Assembly: GCA_024226735.1 (NCBI GenBank)
Contig: JAAELL010000122.1
Coordinates: 40,853-104,852 of the forward strand
From: a bacterium
GTDB lineage: Bacteria; Planctomycetota; UBA1135; GCA-002686595
Reading direction: 5' to 3'
Length of the DNA: 64,000 nucleotides
Position numbers and translations under genes: made by a program. Positions 15,014-24,252 of this stretch are shown here, piece after piece. Numbering within the stretch: the first letter of the stretch is position 1; each line of letters opens with the position of its first letter. The notes beneath the pieces were generated by a model, which had not been told where the DNA came from, made no database searches, and worked only from the letters and a program-made list of their open reading frames with translations.

Positions 15014-15952
15014 CTATTTCTCTTCGCGCCGTTTCGGCTCGTTCCCCACTTCGAAGCGCGGCGGCTCGACGCCGTAGAAGGCGTAGAGACTTGCGCGCGT
15101 CGCCGCGTCGTTGAGCCCGGACTTGGCGTCCTTCGCAACCTTCGGCATCGATCCGACTTGCGCCGGGTCGATGTCGAGAACGAGATGCCAACGCTTCTCG
15201 TTCTCCTTGGCCGCCAGCTCGAGAGCTCCGGCCGGAACGAAAGCGCGCGTCTTGTCGCGCATGCCCACCGTCACGAACGCGATGCTGCCACCGCGCACCT
15301 CGAACACGCACCCTGCCGTGGCGCCGAGCGGCTTCTCTTGGCTGACGACGGCGAGCTTGACGAGCTCACTCGAGCGTGCGAACCCCGTCGGGTGCGCTTC
15401 GGTCGCGAGTCCCTTGGAGGCGGCCGGCTCGACGTCGGGCTTCGCGTCGCCCCCCGCTTTGCCTTCGGTATGGCCCGCCTCGCGGACTTTCTTGCGCATG
15501 GCCCACATGCGGGCCGCATCGCGGTAGAAGTCGTCGAGTCGATCGACGTCGAACGCGGATTCCGCCGCGAGCTGCTCCGGGGTCATCGGGACCGCGAAGC
15601 GCTGCAGCTTGCGCTGGTAGTGAAGCTTGTTGAATTCGATCGCCGCCAGTCGCTCGCCACCCTCGGCGCCGCGGCTCTTGACGAGCACGTGGCTGACCCG
15701 GTTGGCGCGCAGGTTGAGCACGAGGTCGGTGATGGACCCGAGGACGGGCGCCGCTGCGCCCTCCCCCTGGCTCGACACGACGGTGGCCCCGATCAGGGCA
15801 CTCGATTCCACGAAGAGGGGAGCCTTCTCTCGAGACTGCCTGGTCCCCTCGACCGCGCGGAGAGTTTCGCCTCCCAGCTCCTGAGCCACCGCCACCGGGG
15901 CGGCGAGAAACAGAAGGAGAGGGACTGGAATCAGTCGGTGAGTTCTTGTCAT
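15014..15952 (-). CDS. Secreted PRC-barrel domain protein
   Basis: The 312-aa protein begins with a signal peptide (MTRTHRLIPVPLLLFLAAPVAVAQ). A PRC-barrel-like domain follows at about 45-115 (SSALIGATVVSSQGE...VLGSITDLVLNLRANRVSHVLVKS, then RLAAIEFNKLHY). A charged linker leads to a second worn copy at about 210-275 (SSELVKLAVVSQEKPLGATAGCVFEVRGGSIAFVTVG). PRC-barrels mediate protein or RNA contacts; in secreted proteins their role is unclear. ATG 15952 is chosen because it starts the signal peptide. A rho-independent terminator follows the gene. Confidence 0.75.
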   Translation of the reverse strand: MTRTHRLIPVPLLLFLAAPVAVAQELGGETLRAVEGTRQSREKAPLFVESSALIGATVVSSQGEGAAAPVLGSITDLVLNLRANRVSHVLVKSRGAEGGERLAAIEFNKLHYQRKLQRFAVPMTPEQLAAESAFDVDRLDDFYRDAARMWAMRKKVREAGHTEGKAGGDAKPDVEPAASKGLATEAHPTGFARSSELVKLAVVSQEKPLGATAGCVFEVRGGSIAFVTVGMRDKTRAFVPAGALELAAKENEKRWHLVLDIDPAQVGSMPKVAKDAKSGLNDAATRASLYAFYGVEPPRFEVGNEPKRREEK

Positions 15953-16506
15953 GGATTCCGTGGTTGACGGCTCCTGGTGGGAACGGCTGGATCGATTCCG
16001 CTCGGAACGGCCGGTCTGCCGCCGGCCTGATTGTTCTTCGCGGATCTGCCTGAATCGAACTGCCGTTCTGCCTCCCACCAGGTCGCCGAGACGTAGCGAG
16101 CTGGAGCAGAGCGCGAGACTTTGCTTCGAACGACCGGGGTCGTCCAGAGCCAATCGGCGTCCGTTGCCTGCTTGCTCCCAGACGTCGGGCAAGTGGGCAC
16201 CAAACGGCCCTTTACAGGTCTGGATTGGGACTACTTTTTGTCCCTTTCAAATCCTGACAAGCGCTTGTCGCCGCGTGAATGCGCATTCGGAGGCGCAATG
16301 GGGTGGGATCTTCCTATCTGGGACAGGGCGGTCGCCCTTGGATGCGTCAAACCCCTATAAGGCAACGGCTTGGGTCGATCGCCGAAGAGCCGACCCGCAC
16401 TGACGGGCACCAGGAGCCGATTTGTCGCAGCGCGCCGCGCGCCCCCCAATCCGCAACGCGGTCCTTCCTGGCCAACTGATACCTTGGTCAGCGCCCCGCG
16501 CAACCC
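15953..16506. other. Gene-free stretch
   Basis: No convincing coding sequence on either strand. It must hold the promoter of the PRC-barrel gene near its left end. A GGGAC/GTCCC inverted repeat around a T-rich loop is visible near 16227-16245. Confidence 0.5.
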
Positions 16507-16874
16507 ATGACTTCCCGCCTCCCCCGCGGCCTTTTCGCCGCCCAACTGACACTGCTCGGCCTAGCGGGCTGGGCTCCGGCAACGATCCAAGACGCCGCGA
16601 CGCGCCAGGAGCCGGCCGACGCGGTGGGCGACTCCATATATTAAGGACGGGGTGATGCCCCTCCTGGGGGCCAGAGACCAACGGCTGCGAGCGCGATTCG
16701 GCCAAGCCGTTCATGTGGTGCTACCGCGACTACGTGATCGACGCGTTCAATCAGGACAAGCCCTTCGACAACCAACTCGGATTCGACCCCGACCGGCTCA
16801 CCTGTTATTACAATGGCCTCGACCAGCGGCTCGTGGGCGTCGAAGGCGCCGACGTGATCGAAAAAACGGTCTAG
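16507..16874 (+). pseudogene. Relic of a secreted DUF1549/DUF1553-type protein
   Basis: A 45-codon opening segment from ATG 16507 looks like a signal peptide (GLFAAQLTLLGLAGWAP) and stops at 16644. Out of frame after it, 16695-16874 encodes KPFMWCYRDYVIDAFNQDKP, which resembles the start of the DUF1549 domain (YRDxVIxAFNxDxPFD) found in large planctomycete cytochrome-type proteins. The rest of that protein (over 600 residues) is missing. A large deletion with frameshift is the simplest reading. Confidence 0.55.
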
Positions 16875-16992
16875 ACGTAAGGTGTACGGAGCGCGGGCGG
16901 CCCCGGGAGCCGTCCCGCGGAATCGTAAATCCCGCGGGAATCCGAGGGCACCTGAAAGGTCCATCGAGGGCTCGCCGTACAGGTCATAGGCC

Positions 16993-17601
16993 ATGGAAGA
17001 CACCCCCCGGACGATCACGACGACCGCGCTGCTCGAAAACCTCTTCGAGCGTGAGGACGCCCACGCGTGGGAGGAGTACCACCGCCGCCTGCGGCCGATC
17101 CTCATTCGCTCGGCGCACCGCATGGGCTTCTCCGGGGACGATGCGGCCGACGTCGCCCAGGAGACGCTGATGCGCGTCGTCGCCGCCGGGCGCCGGGGCG
17201 ACTACGAGCGCGGCAAGGGACGGCTCCAGGCCTGGATCCAGACGATCCTGCGCAACATCGCGATCGACCGGCTGCGCAAGATGGAACCCGCCCGCAACGC
17301 GCGCGGCGAGTCGATCCTCGACCAGCTGCCGACGCCAGAGGAGACCGAGAAGATCTGGCGCGAGGAAGTGCGCATGCGCATCCACTCGGAGGCGCTGCGG
17401 CTCCTGCGCTCACGCGGCTCGATGCACGACACCACGCTACGCGCTTTCGAGATGATCGCGCTCGAGGGTCGCGACGTGCGCGAGGTCGCGGACGAGCTCG
17501 GTCTCGAGCCGAACGCGGTGTACATCGCCAAGCATCGCTGCTTGACGCGGTTGACCGAGCACGTCGACGAGCTGACGGAGCTGTACGAGCTGATGGCCTA
17601 G
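16993..17601 (+). CDS. ECF-type RNA polymerase sigma factor (copy 1)
   Basis: A 202-aa sigma factor. Region 2 is RPILIRSAHRMGFSGDDAADVAQETLMRV at about 35-65, with WIQTILRNIAIDRLRKM as the DNA-contacting part. Region 4 is the helix-turn-helix VREVADELGLEPNAVYIAKHRCLTRL at about 160-185. It is about half identical to the sigma factor at 21130, including the first line (TITTTALLENLFEREDAHAWEEY). It converges with the zinc-finger/kinase gene (stops 10 nt apart), whose N-terminal HxxxCxxC motif resembles those of anti-sigma proteins. I infer that these proteins form one signalling module. Confidence 0.93.
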   Translation: MEDTPRTITTTALLENLFEREDAHAWEEYHRRLRPILIRSAHRMGFSGDDAADVAQETLMRVVAAGRRGDYERGKGRLQAWIQTILRNIAIDRLRKMEPARNARGESILDQLPTPEETEKIWREEVRMRIHSEALRLLRSRGSMHDTTLRAFEMIALEGRDVREVADELGLEPNAVYIAKHRCLTRLTEHVDELTELYELMA

Positions 17602-17611
17602 CGCGGATCCG

Positions 17612-20600
17612 TCACTTGGATGCGCCGAGAGCCTTGCGCAAGTTCCGAGCCGCGGGCCCGTCGCGGTCCAACCCCAGCTTCCCGCACGCCCACGTGATGT
17701 GTGACGCGACGAAGTCGTCCTGCGCCCCCAAGTCGTAGAGGCGCGGCCCATGCTCGCGTCCGACGTAGAGCTCGTCGGCCTCCTCACCGAACATGAGGCT
17801 GTGGATGAGCTTGCGACCGGTGTCGATCGTCCCGACGAACTCGGGCTCGAGCCAGTTCGACACGTCCCACAGCTTGACCGTGCCGTCGCTGTCGGCGGAC
17901 GCGAGCAGGTTGCCGTCGCTCGAGAGCGCGAGGGCGTTCAGATCGTGGTCGTGAGCCTGCACGGTAACCGGCTTCGCCGCGCCCCAGCGCCACAGGTTGA
18001 GCACGCCCGTCTCGTGGCCCGAGGCGAGCACGTCGTGGCCCGCGATCACGCAGAGCACGCGCCGACCTCCCGACTCGCTCTTCGAGCTGCGCTTCTCATC
18101 GTCCGCGTCGACCCAGGCGATGCGACCGTCTCCCAAACCCGCAGCCAATCGGCCACCCGCGCGGGACCACGACGCGGAGCTGGCTCGGCAGCAGTGCATG
18201 TGGGACTCCTCCTCGTCGCACTCGTCTTGAGTCGTGATCTCGTACGGACGCTCGCCTCCCGAAAGCCCGCCGGGCGTATAGAGGTAGACGGTGCCGTCCT
18301 GCGACGGAATCGCGACGCGCTCGCGGCCCGGTTCCGCGGCGAGGTGTGACGGGCCGACCAGGAGCGTGTCGACCTGCTTCAACAGGAGCGTCCCGTCCGA
18401 CTCAGGCCCTTCGAACGGATCGAGCCTCGCGAAGTACACGGCCCCTTTTCCAGTGCCGGACATTCCCGGCCGGTCGTGGTACGCGACGGCGATCAGGTTG
18501 CTCTCCTCGAGCACGACGCCGCCGCAAAAGCGGTCCGTCCTGGGCGTCATGGTGATCTTCAGCGGATAGACCGATCCGTCGCTCGGAAGGTAGTACGCGC
18601 GCCGCGCCTCACGGGTCTCTCCGCAGTACAACTGTCCGCGCGACCCCACGTCGATCGCGTGCACGAGCCCGACGGCCTGCTCGGGGTCGGAGGGGAGCAT
18701 CGCCTCCCAGGTATCGAAGGCGGCCAGGTCCACGACGCGCAGGTCTCCCTCCTGGAGGACGACGAGATACCGTCCGTCTTCGGCCAGCCGCGCGCTGCCC
18801 TCCCAATCCAGCGCTGGGACACCCTCGGCCGTCGGGGCGAACGAGAACCGGTCGGACATGAACCACAGGACGCCGGCCGCCGACGTGACGACCGATGCTC
18901 CCGGCGGGAACGAGAGCGGGTCCTGATCCACGAGCGTGCCCTCCTCTCCAACGATCGAGGGGGTGACGTCACTGCGCCGAGACTTGAGCACGTAGCCGCG
19001 GCGATCGCCTGGATGGGTGGTGTACTGACCCTCGAGCCGATCGCCGATACGCTCGAGCGACACGGCGTGTCGCAGCTCGGCCGCTGCACGACCCGCGATC
19101 AGAACGTGATCGGCGTCGACGACGCGGAGTCCGGTCGGGGAGAACTCGTCATTGATTACGGTTGGGTCCAACAACTCCGCAGAGTCGCACAGCCCCGTCA
19201 CCGTGTCCCAGCGCTCGAGTCGATCCTTGCGCAGGACGTAGAAGGTGTCGCCGGAACCGAACGCGACCGCCCGCACATCGGTGATCGCGGCGAGGTCGGC
19301 GAGGCCAACAGCCCCCTCGTCCGGCCAGAGCGCCGGCCTGAGCCCCCCGTCCGGCGTCGGCGCGAGGTAGACGATGCGCGAGCCCCTGTCGTCGAAGTCG
19401 AGCGCCGTGCACCCGGCGAGCAGGAGCCCGTTGTCGCCGCCTTCGAGGTCCGGCAACCAATACACCGTGAGCGCTCCACTCGCTTTGTCCGCGACCGCCA
19501 CGTTCTTGCCGTCGCGTGACACGCCGATCTCCACGAGCTCATAGCCGGTCGACAAGCTCGCCCGGCAAGCGCTGTTGCGGTACGAGTCGCGCAACCTCTG
19601 AAACGCGGGACGCGTGAGGAAGTCCGGATTGAGCCTGCCCTCACGCGCAAGCGTGAGAACTTTGCGCCAGGCGCTGAGCTCAGCCTCACGCGGCGTCTCC
19701 TGGATTGGAGCGAGCGGAGCCACCGGGCTGCGCAGCGCGCGCAGGAGCGACGGTCCGCCGAACGCCACGACGCCGATCGCGACCGCCACCGCCGCGACAC
19801 TGCGCTTGCGACGTAGGATGCTGCGCTTGGCCCGGAACAGCCACCCCCGCGTCGGTGCGCGCACACCGCGCCCGCGCAGGTAGCGCACACAGTCGGCCTG
19901 AAAGCTGACGACGTCCTTGTAGCGTTGGTCGACGTTCTTCTCGAGCGCCTTGAGAACGATCGCATCGAGCTCGGCCGAGCGCGGCTCCAGCTGCATGTGC
20001 CGGCTCGGTGCATCGGGCACGTGCTCGTGCACGGTCTGGATCAGCGCGGCGATCGTCGCCGGGATCGGGAATGCGTGCTCGCCGGTCAACATGTGGTAGA
20101 GCACGAGCCCGAGGCCATGTACATCGGTGCGCACGTCGGCGTCGTACTGCGCGCCGGCGAACTGCTCGGGCGCGGCCCAGGCGGGGCTGCCGAGCAAGTC
20201 GGCGCTGGCGGTCAGCTGCGTCGCAGCGCTGTCCTCCAGGTCCAGGTGCTTCGCGAGCCCGAAGTCGAGCACCTTGGGCTCACCGAGCGGATCGATCAAC
20301 ACGTTCGACGGCTTGAGGTCGCGGTGCACGATGCCGTGCGCGTGGGCGTGCTCGACGGCCTCGCAGATCTTGACGAACAGCCGCAGCTTGTCGGTCGTCG
20401 AGAGCGCGCCGCCTTCGGCTGTATCGACGAGGTAGTTGGTCAGGTCGACGCCGTCGACGAGCTCCATCGCGAAGAAGCGCGTGCCGCCCGGCCCCTTCCC
20501 CGCTTCGCGCAGCGCGACGATGTTGTCGTGCCGCAGAGTCGAGGCGAGCTTGATCTCGCGTTGGAAACGCTTGACGCTGCGCGAGGTCGAGAAGGGTCCC

Positions 20601-20917
20601 GCGAGCAGCATCTTGATCGCCACCGGGTCACCAGTCGGGAGATGGACGGCCTCGAGCACGATGCCCTGCCCTCCGCGCTGGATCTCGCGCACGAGCTTGT
20701 ACTCGGCCGAGATGTCGTAGCCGCCGGCGGCGTCCGCACTGAACTCGTCGTCCGCGACGAACTCGCGCAGCTCGCGCGCGAGCTCGTTGTCGAACCGGAT
20801 CGTCTCGACCAGTGCGGAGCACGTCTCGCATTGATCCACGTGCGCCGCAACGCCAGGCGGCAGCTCGCCGGCGGCGAGCGCTTCTTCCAGGATCTCAACG
20901 TTGGGGCAATTGGACAT
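17612..20917 (-). CDS. Membrane Ser/Thr protein kinase with N-terminal zinc finger and C-terminal WD40 propeller
   Basis: The 1101-aa protein starts with an anti-sigma-like zinc motif HVDQCETC (H26, C30, C33). The kinase domain spans about 72-340, with IQRGGQGIVLEAV (P-loop), VAIKML (Lys), HRDLKPSNVL (catalytic loop) and LDFGLAKH (DFG). One membrane helix follows near 380-398 (SVAAVAVAIGVVAFGG). A long beta-propeller region runs from about 420 to the end and closes with clear WD40 repeats (LNALALSSDGNLLASADSDGTVKLWDV). ATG 20917 is preferred over GTG 20935 because MSNCPN starts the conserved zinc-finger segment. Two ECF sigma genes flank it, one convergent and one divergent. The outside propeller may sense a ligand and the kinase signal inward (inference). 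Confidence 0.9.
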   Translation of the reverse strand: MSNCPNVEILEEALAAGELPPGVAAHVDQCETCSALVETIRFDNELARELREFVADDEFSADAAGGYDISAEYKLVREIQRGGQGIVLEAVHLPTGDPVAIKMLLAGPFSTSRSVKRFQREIKLASTLRHDNIVALREAGKGPGGTRFFAMELVDGVDLTNYLVDTAEGGALSTTDKLRLFVKICEAVEHAHAHGIVHRDLKPSNVLIDPLGEPKVLDFGLAKHLDLEDSAATQLTASADLLGSPAWAAPEQFAGAQYDADVRTDVHGLGLVLYHMLTGEHAFPIPATIAALIQTVHEHVPDAPSRHMQLEPRSAELDAIVLKALEKNVDQRYKDVVSFQADCVRYLRGRGVRAPTRGWLFRAKRSILRRKRSVAAVAVAIGVVAFGGPSLLRALRSPVAPLAPIQETPREAELSAWRKVLTLAREGRLNPDFLTRPAFQRLRDSYRNSACRASLSTGYELVEIGVSRDGKNVAVADKASGALTVYWLPDLEGGDNGLLLAGCTALDFDDRGSRIVYLAPTPDGGLRPALWPDEGAVGLADLAAITDVRAVAFGSGDTFYVLRKDRLERWDTVTGLCDSAELLDPTVINDEFSPTGLRVVDADHVLIAGRAAAELRHAVSLERIGDRLEGQYTTHPGDRRGYVLKSRRSDVTPSIVGEEGTLVDQDPLSFPPGASVVTSAAGVLWFMSDRFSFAPTAEGVPALDWEGSARLAEDGRYLVVLQEGDLRVVDLAAFDTWEAMLPSDPEQAVGLVHAIDVGSRGQLYCGETREARRAYYLPSDGSVYPLKITMTPRTDRFCGGVVLEESNLIAVAYHDRPGMSGTGKGAVYFARLDPFEGPESDGTLLLKQVDTLLVGPSHLAAEPGRERVAIPSQDGTVYLYTPGGLSGGERPYEITTQDECDEEESHMHCCRASSASWSRAGGRLAAGLGDGRIAWVDADDEKRSSKSESGGRRVLCVIAGHDVLASGHETGVLNLWRWGAAKPVTVQAHDHDLNALALSSDGNLLASADSDGTVKLWDVSNWLEPEFVGTIDTGRKLIHSLMFGEEADELYVGREHGPRLYDLGAQDDFVASHITWACGKLGLDRDGPAARNLRKALGASK

Positions 20918-21076
20918 CGACGGCGGCTCCGCCACTGCTAACCCGTTTACGAACGGTTACTACCGAGAATAGCCGACGACGCGGGTCTGTCGTCGAGACC
21001 CGTGAGACCCTACGAGTTTTCACAGCGTGCGCGTAAGGTTCGCCCGCCCCCGCCCGTTCCGCTTAGTCTACGACTG

Positions 21077-21124
21077 TAGGGGGGGCTGGCGTCCCAGCCT
21101 CCCCTAGCGTCGCTTCGCGACGCT
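21077..21124 (+). promoter_or_regulatory. Double hairpin in the leader of ECF sigma copy 2
   Basis: A hairpin at 21077-21106 (GGGGGGCTGG opposed by CCCAGCCTCCCC) is followed directly by AGCGTCGC-TTC-GCGACGCT at 21106-21124. This ends 5 nt before the sigma ATG, where a ribosome-binding site would be expected. It may control translation, or be a member of a dispersed palindrome family (compare 2207-2239). Confidence 0.5.
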
Positions 21125-21129
21125 GCCCA

Positions 21130-21738
21130 ATGCACGACCCGACACGCACACCCACGACCACGGCCCTGCTCGAGAGCCTCTTTCATCGCGAAGACCCCGA
21201 GGTCTGGGAGCAGTACGACCAGCGCCTGCGCCCAATCCTCATTCGCACGGCGCGCCGCATGGGCCTGGGAGCGACCGATGCCGGCGACGTCGCCCAAGAA
21301 GCGCTGATCCGCGCGGTCTCCGCCGGACGCGAGGGGCAGTACGATCGCTCGAAGGGCCGGCTGCAGTCGTGGATCCTGGCGATCCTGCGCAACCTCACGG
21401 TGGATTGCCTGCGCAGCATGGAATTCGACAACCGCGCGCGTGGCGATTCGCGCCTCGCACAGATTCCGTCGGAGACCGAGACGAACGAGATCTGGCGCGA
21501 AGAAGTGCGGCGCAAGATCCACGCGGAGGCACTACGGCTCTTGCGCATGAGCGGCGAGTTCAAGGAGAACACGGTTCGCGCGTTCGAGCGGCTCGCGCTC
21601 GACGGCGTGCCGGCGCGCCAGGTCGGCGCCGAGCTCGGGATGGACTCCAATGCGGTCTACGTCGCCAAGCATCGCTGCATGGCGCGTTTGTCGAAGCGGA
21701 TCGAAGAGCTCACTGAGCTGTACGAGCTGATCGTTTGA
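21130..21738 (+). CDS. ECF-type RNA polymerase sigma factor (copy 2)
   Basis: A 202-aa sigma factor parallel to the one at 16993. Region 2 is RPILIRTARRMGLGATDAGDVAQEALIRAV with WILAILRNLTVDCLRSM; region 4 is ARQVGAELGMDSNAVYVAKHRCMARL. Both proteins share length, opening motif and the ending ELTELYEL. It is divergent from the kinase gene across a 212-nt gap and converges with the esterase gene at 21763 (24 nt between stops). Two sigma copies around one kinase suggest duplication with retained partner function. Confidence 0.93.
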   Translation: MHDPTRTPTTTALLESLFHREDPEVWEQYDQRLRPILIRTARRMGLGATDAGDVAQEALIRAVSAGREGQYDRSKGRLQSWILAILRNLTVDCLRSMEFDNRARGDSRLAQIPSETETNEIWREEVRRKIHAEALRLLRMSGEFKENTVRAFERLALDGVPARQVGAELGMDSNAVYVAKHRCMARLSKRIEELTELYELIV

Positions 21739-21762
21739 TTCGACGAGTCGAGCACACCGCGA

Positions 21763-24216
21763 CTACGGACAGAACGCCACCGCGAGCCCGTCGCTGAAGT
21801 TGTAGTCCGTCCCCCCCGGCCCGCCCGGGTCCCGATACCAGTACTGGAAGTTGTACGTCGTTCCCGCAACGACCTGCCCCGCTCCCGCGTCCATCGGCGG
21901 CGCTCCGAAGTCGAGCTGGAAGAACGCGTTTCCGAGCGCGTCCGACTGCACGACCGGCAAGCGGTGCAACCCGCCGCTCAAGTCGATGCAGAGCACGCCG
22001 TTGCCAGCGGGCACCTGCGTCGTGCCCGTCCCGTAGAAGCACAGCCCGAACTGGTTCGGTGTCGCCGCTCCGATTTCTAGCGTGAACAGATTCAGCGCGA
22101 TCGACTGGCTTCCCGCCGCGAGGATGCGAGCGCCCGGTCCGACGGCGTTCGGTGACGTGACGCAATACGGCGCTGGCGGCGGTTCCGAACACTCGACGAT
22201 CGGCACGTCGAAGAAGGCGAGCGCACCGACACCACGCGCGTTGGTGACCCACGCGCCGTCTCCGGAGTGGCCGACGTAGGACACGCTCGTCGCCGTGCTC
22301 GTACCCGAAAGATCGAGCAGGACCGTATTGGCGAGCGCGGACCCCGAGGCGACCGTCTGCGAGCCATCGATCTGGAAGAACGCTTGCGAGCCCGTCCCCC
22401 AGACGAGCGTGTCACCGGGATCGCGGAAGGTGAGCCGGATGCGGTCACGCGTCGCGTCCACCCACTCGGCCTGCAGCACGTCCGGCGCGTCGATGTCCTG
22501 CGTGTCCGTCGAGCCGTAGAGGTCGCGGCGCACCAGGCGCGCGATGCGCTCGCCGAGCTCGGTGTAGCCAGCGTTGCGGTAGTGACAGCCGTCGTGCGTC
22601 GGAGCGGCCGTCGTCGACATCACGTCGAGGTCCGGATAGACGTGTGACAAGTTGCGCTGCACCTCGCGCACGCCGCGCCCACTGACGCCACACCCCGTCC
22701 GCACCTGGAAGACGTAGAGCTTCTCGAGGGCGGGAAAGTCGGCGTGCCAGTCGTCGTACAAGGCGTCGAAGTTCTGCGCGTGTAGCGCCTCGTTGCCGTT
22801 GTCGCTCTCGCCCTGGTACCAGAGGAGCGCGCGCGCGGTCGTCGCGACCTCCGCGCGGCGCGCCCGCCACAAGAATCGACCGTAGATCGTGGCGAGGTTC
22901 TCGGGGTTCGCATCGTCCCGCTGGTGCTCGCTGCTCGATGTCCCTCCGACCGCGCCGTTCACGATGCCGACCGGTACGCCCTGGCTCGCCACGATGTCCT
23001 GCGCGAGGGTGAGCCCCCACTGACCGATCCCCGCGTGGCCGTTGAACACCTCGCCGTCCGCCTCGTCCCAGCCCTGGTCGAGGGCGGTGTCCGGCGCATC
23101 GAGCCGCGAGCCGAACGAACGGATCCACGGGCTCTGTCCGGCGTTCGCCAGCCCTTCGTTGTGGAAGTCCCCCGCGACGGCGTTGGACTGACCCTGGATC
23201 AACAGGGTGTCGCCGCAAGCGATCCGCTGGCGGAACGCGACGGGCGTGTCGATCGGCCCGGCGTACAGGCGCACCGAGACCTCGTAGTCGTGGAAGCCCG
23301 CGTCGATCGTCGCCGCTAGCGCAAAGTTCGCTCCGCTCGCGCCGTAGGCCAGTGGCTGATCGACGGTCTGCCAAGCCAGATCGTCGCGCAGAACCTCGAC
23401 CTCGATGCGGTCGAAGCCCGCCGTCACGACCATGCCCTCGACGCGCAGACTCGCTTGGCCCTGCGCGTCGCGCTGCAGGACCTGGCCGCTCTTGGGAATG
23501 TGGTCGAAGCCGACCTCGGGCGGCGTGTTCGTGAGGTACTTGGAGAAGAGATAGGTCTCGACCGCGGCGCGCTCGCCTGCGTCGAGCACGTGGTCGTACA
23601 CCATCAATTCGGAGATCCGGCCGATGAAGAAGTTGCCGCTCGCGAACGAACCGACCTCGATCGCCGTGTCGGCGTGGGGCGGCGCGGAGCCGCTGCCGAC
23701 GAGGACTCCGTTCTGGTAGAGCAGTCCCGTCTGCCCCGGCGCGTCGTAAGTCGCGACCAGGACGACGAGCTCACCCGCCAGGACCGGCACGCCACTCGTA
23801 ACGAATGTGCCCGAGTGGAAGATCCGAGCGCGGTCGGCCCCAGCGAAGTACGCCGCGTGCTGCGACGATCCGGACAGCACGTTGTTGGTGGCCGACAGGT
23901 CATCGACGGCGCACACCATGACTTTCGAGTAGCTCCCGGTGGGCATCCCGTTCGTGCGCGCGAGCGAATCGTTGCCGTCGAAGACGAGCGTCGGGTGGCC
24001 GCCCAGTCCGATGGGCTCGAAGGTCGGCATGCGCGAGCCGTCGGCCTGCACGAGCTCGTTCCCGGTGCCGCTGGAGTCGGCCCAAGCCTCCACTTGATTG
24101 CCCATGCGCTGCTGTGCGCCGACGGTGCCATTGACCCATAGAACGCGGCCAGCGGAGGGGCCTTGGGCGGCGGCGGGAACGATCGTGAGAGCGAGGGCGA
24201 GCGGGGGGAGGCGCAT
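21763..24216 (-). CDS. Secreted LamG plus sialate O-acetylesterase (SASA) protein with lineage C-terminal domain
   Basis: The 817-aa protein has a signal peptide (MRLPPLALALTIVPAAAQ) and a LamG-like domain at about 25-230 (TLVFDGNDSLART, ISELMVYDHVLDAGERAAVETYL). A SASA/SGNH-type esterase domain lies at about 335-560: LLIQGQSNAVAGD supplies the nucleophile Ser, ALLWYQGESDNGN the oxyanion part, and THDGCHYRNAGYTELG the catalytic Asp-x-x-His. It would remove acetyl groups from extracellular glycans. The tail from about 685 (YCVTSPNAVGPGARI...TTYNFQYWYRDPG...NFSDGLAVAF) is a diverged copy of the domain ending the proteins at 2299 and 12426. ATG 24216 opens the signal peptide. Confidence 0.87.
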   Translation of the reverse strand: MRLPPLALALTIVPAAAQGPSAGRVLWVNGTVGAQQRMGNQVEAWADSSGTGNELVQADGSRMPTFEPIGLGGHPTLVFDGNDSLARTNGMPTGSYSKVMVCAVDDLSATNNVLSGSSQHAAYFAGADRARIFHSGTFVTSGVPVLAGELVVLVATYDAPGQTGLLYQNGVLVGSGSAPPHADTAIEVGSFASGNFFIGRISELMVYDHVLDAGERAAVETYLFSKYLTNTPPEVGFDHIPKSGQVLQRDAQGQASLRVEGMVVTAGFDRIEVEVLRDDLAWQTVDQPLAYGASGANFALAATIDAGFHDYEVSVRLYAGPIDTPVAFRQRIACGDTLLIQGQSNAVAGDFHNEGLANAGQSPWIRSFGSRLDAPDTALDQGWDEADGEVFNGHAGIGQWGLTLAQDIVASQGVPVGIVNGAVGGTSSSEHQRDDANPENLATIYGRFLWRARRAEVATTARALLWYQGESDNGNEALHAQNFDALYDDWHADFPALEKLYVFQVRTGCGVSGRGVREVQRNLSHVYPDLDVMSTTAAPTHDGCHYRNAGYTELGERIARLVRRDLYGSTDTQDIDAPDVLQAEWVDATRDRIRLTFRDPGDTLVWGTGSQAFFQIDGSQTVASGSALANTVLLDLSGTSTATSVSYVGHSGDGAWVTNARGVGALAFFDVPIVECSEPPPAPYCVTSPNAVGPGARILAAGSQSIALNLFTLEIGAATPNQFGLCFYGTGTTQVPAGNGVLCIDLSGGLHRLPVVQSDALGNAFFQLDFGAPPMDAGAGQVVAGTTYNFQYWYRDPGGPGGTDYNFSDGLAVAFCP

Positions 24217-24233
24217 GGTCGTTGGAGCACGAG

Positions 24234-24252
24234 CTAGTGCTGTGATTCAAGA
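24234..24252. repeat. Possible transposon-end relic
   Basis: CTAGTGCTGTGATTCA differs by one base from the left end of the inverted-repeat element at the right window edge (63864). No partner end is visible nearby. Confidence 0.3.

Noticed and set aside
24234..24252. Full insertion sequence downstream of the SASA esterase gene
   Set aside because: Only one 16-nt end-like sequence; no partner end and no transposase.
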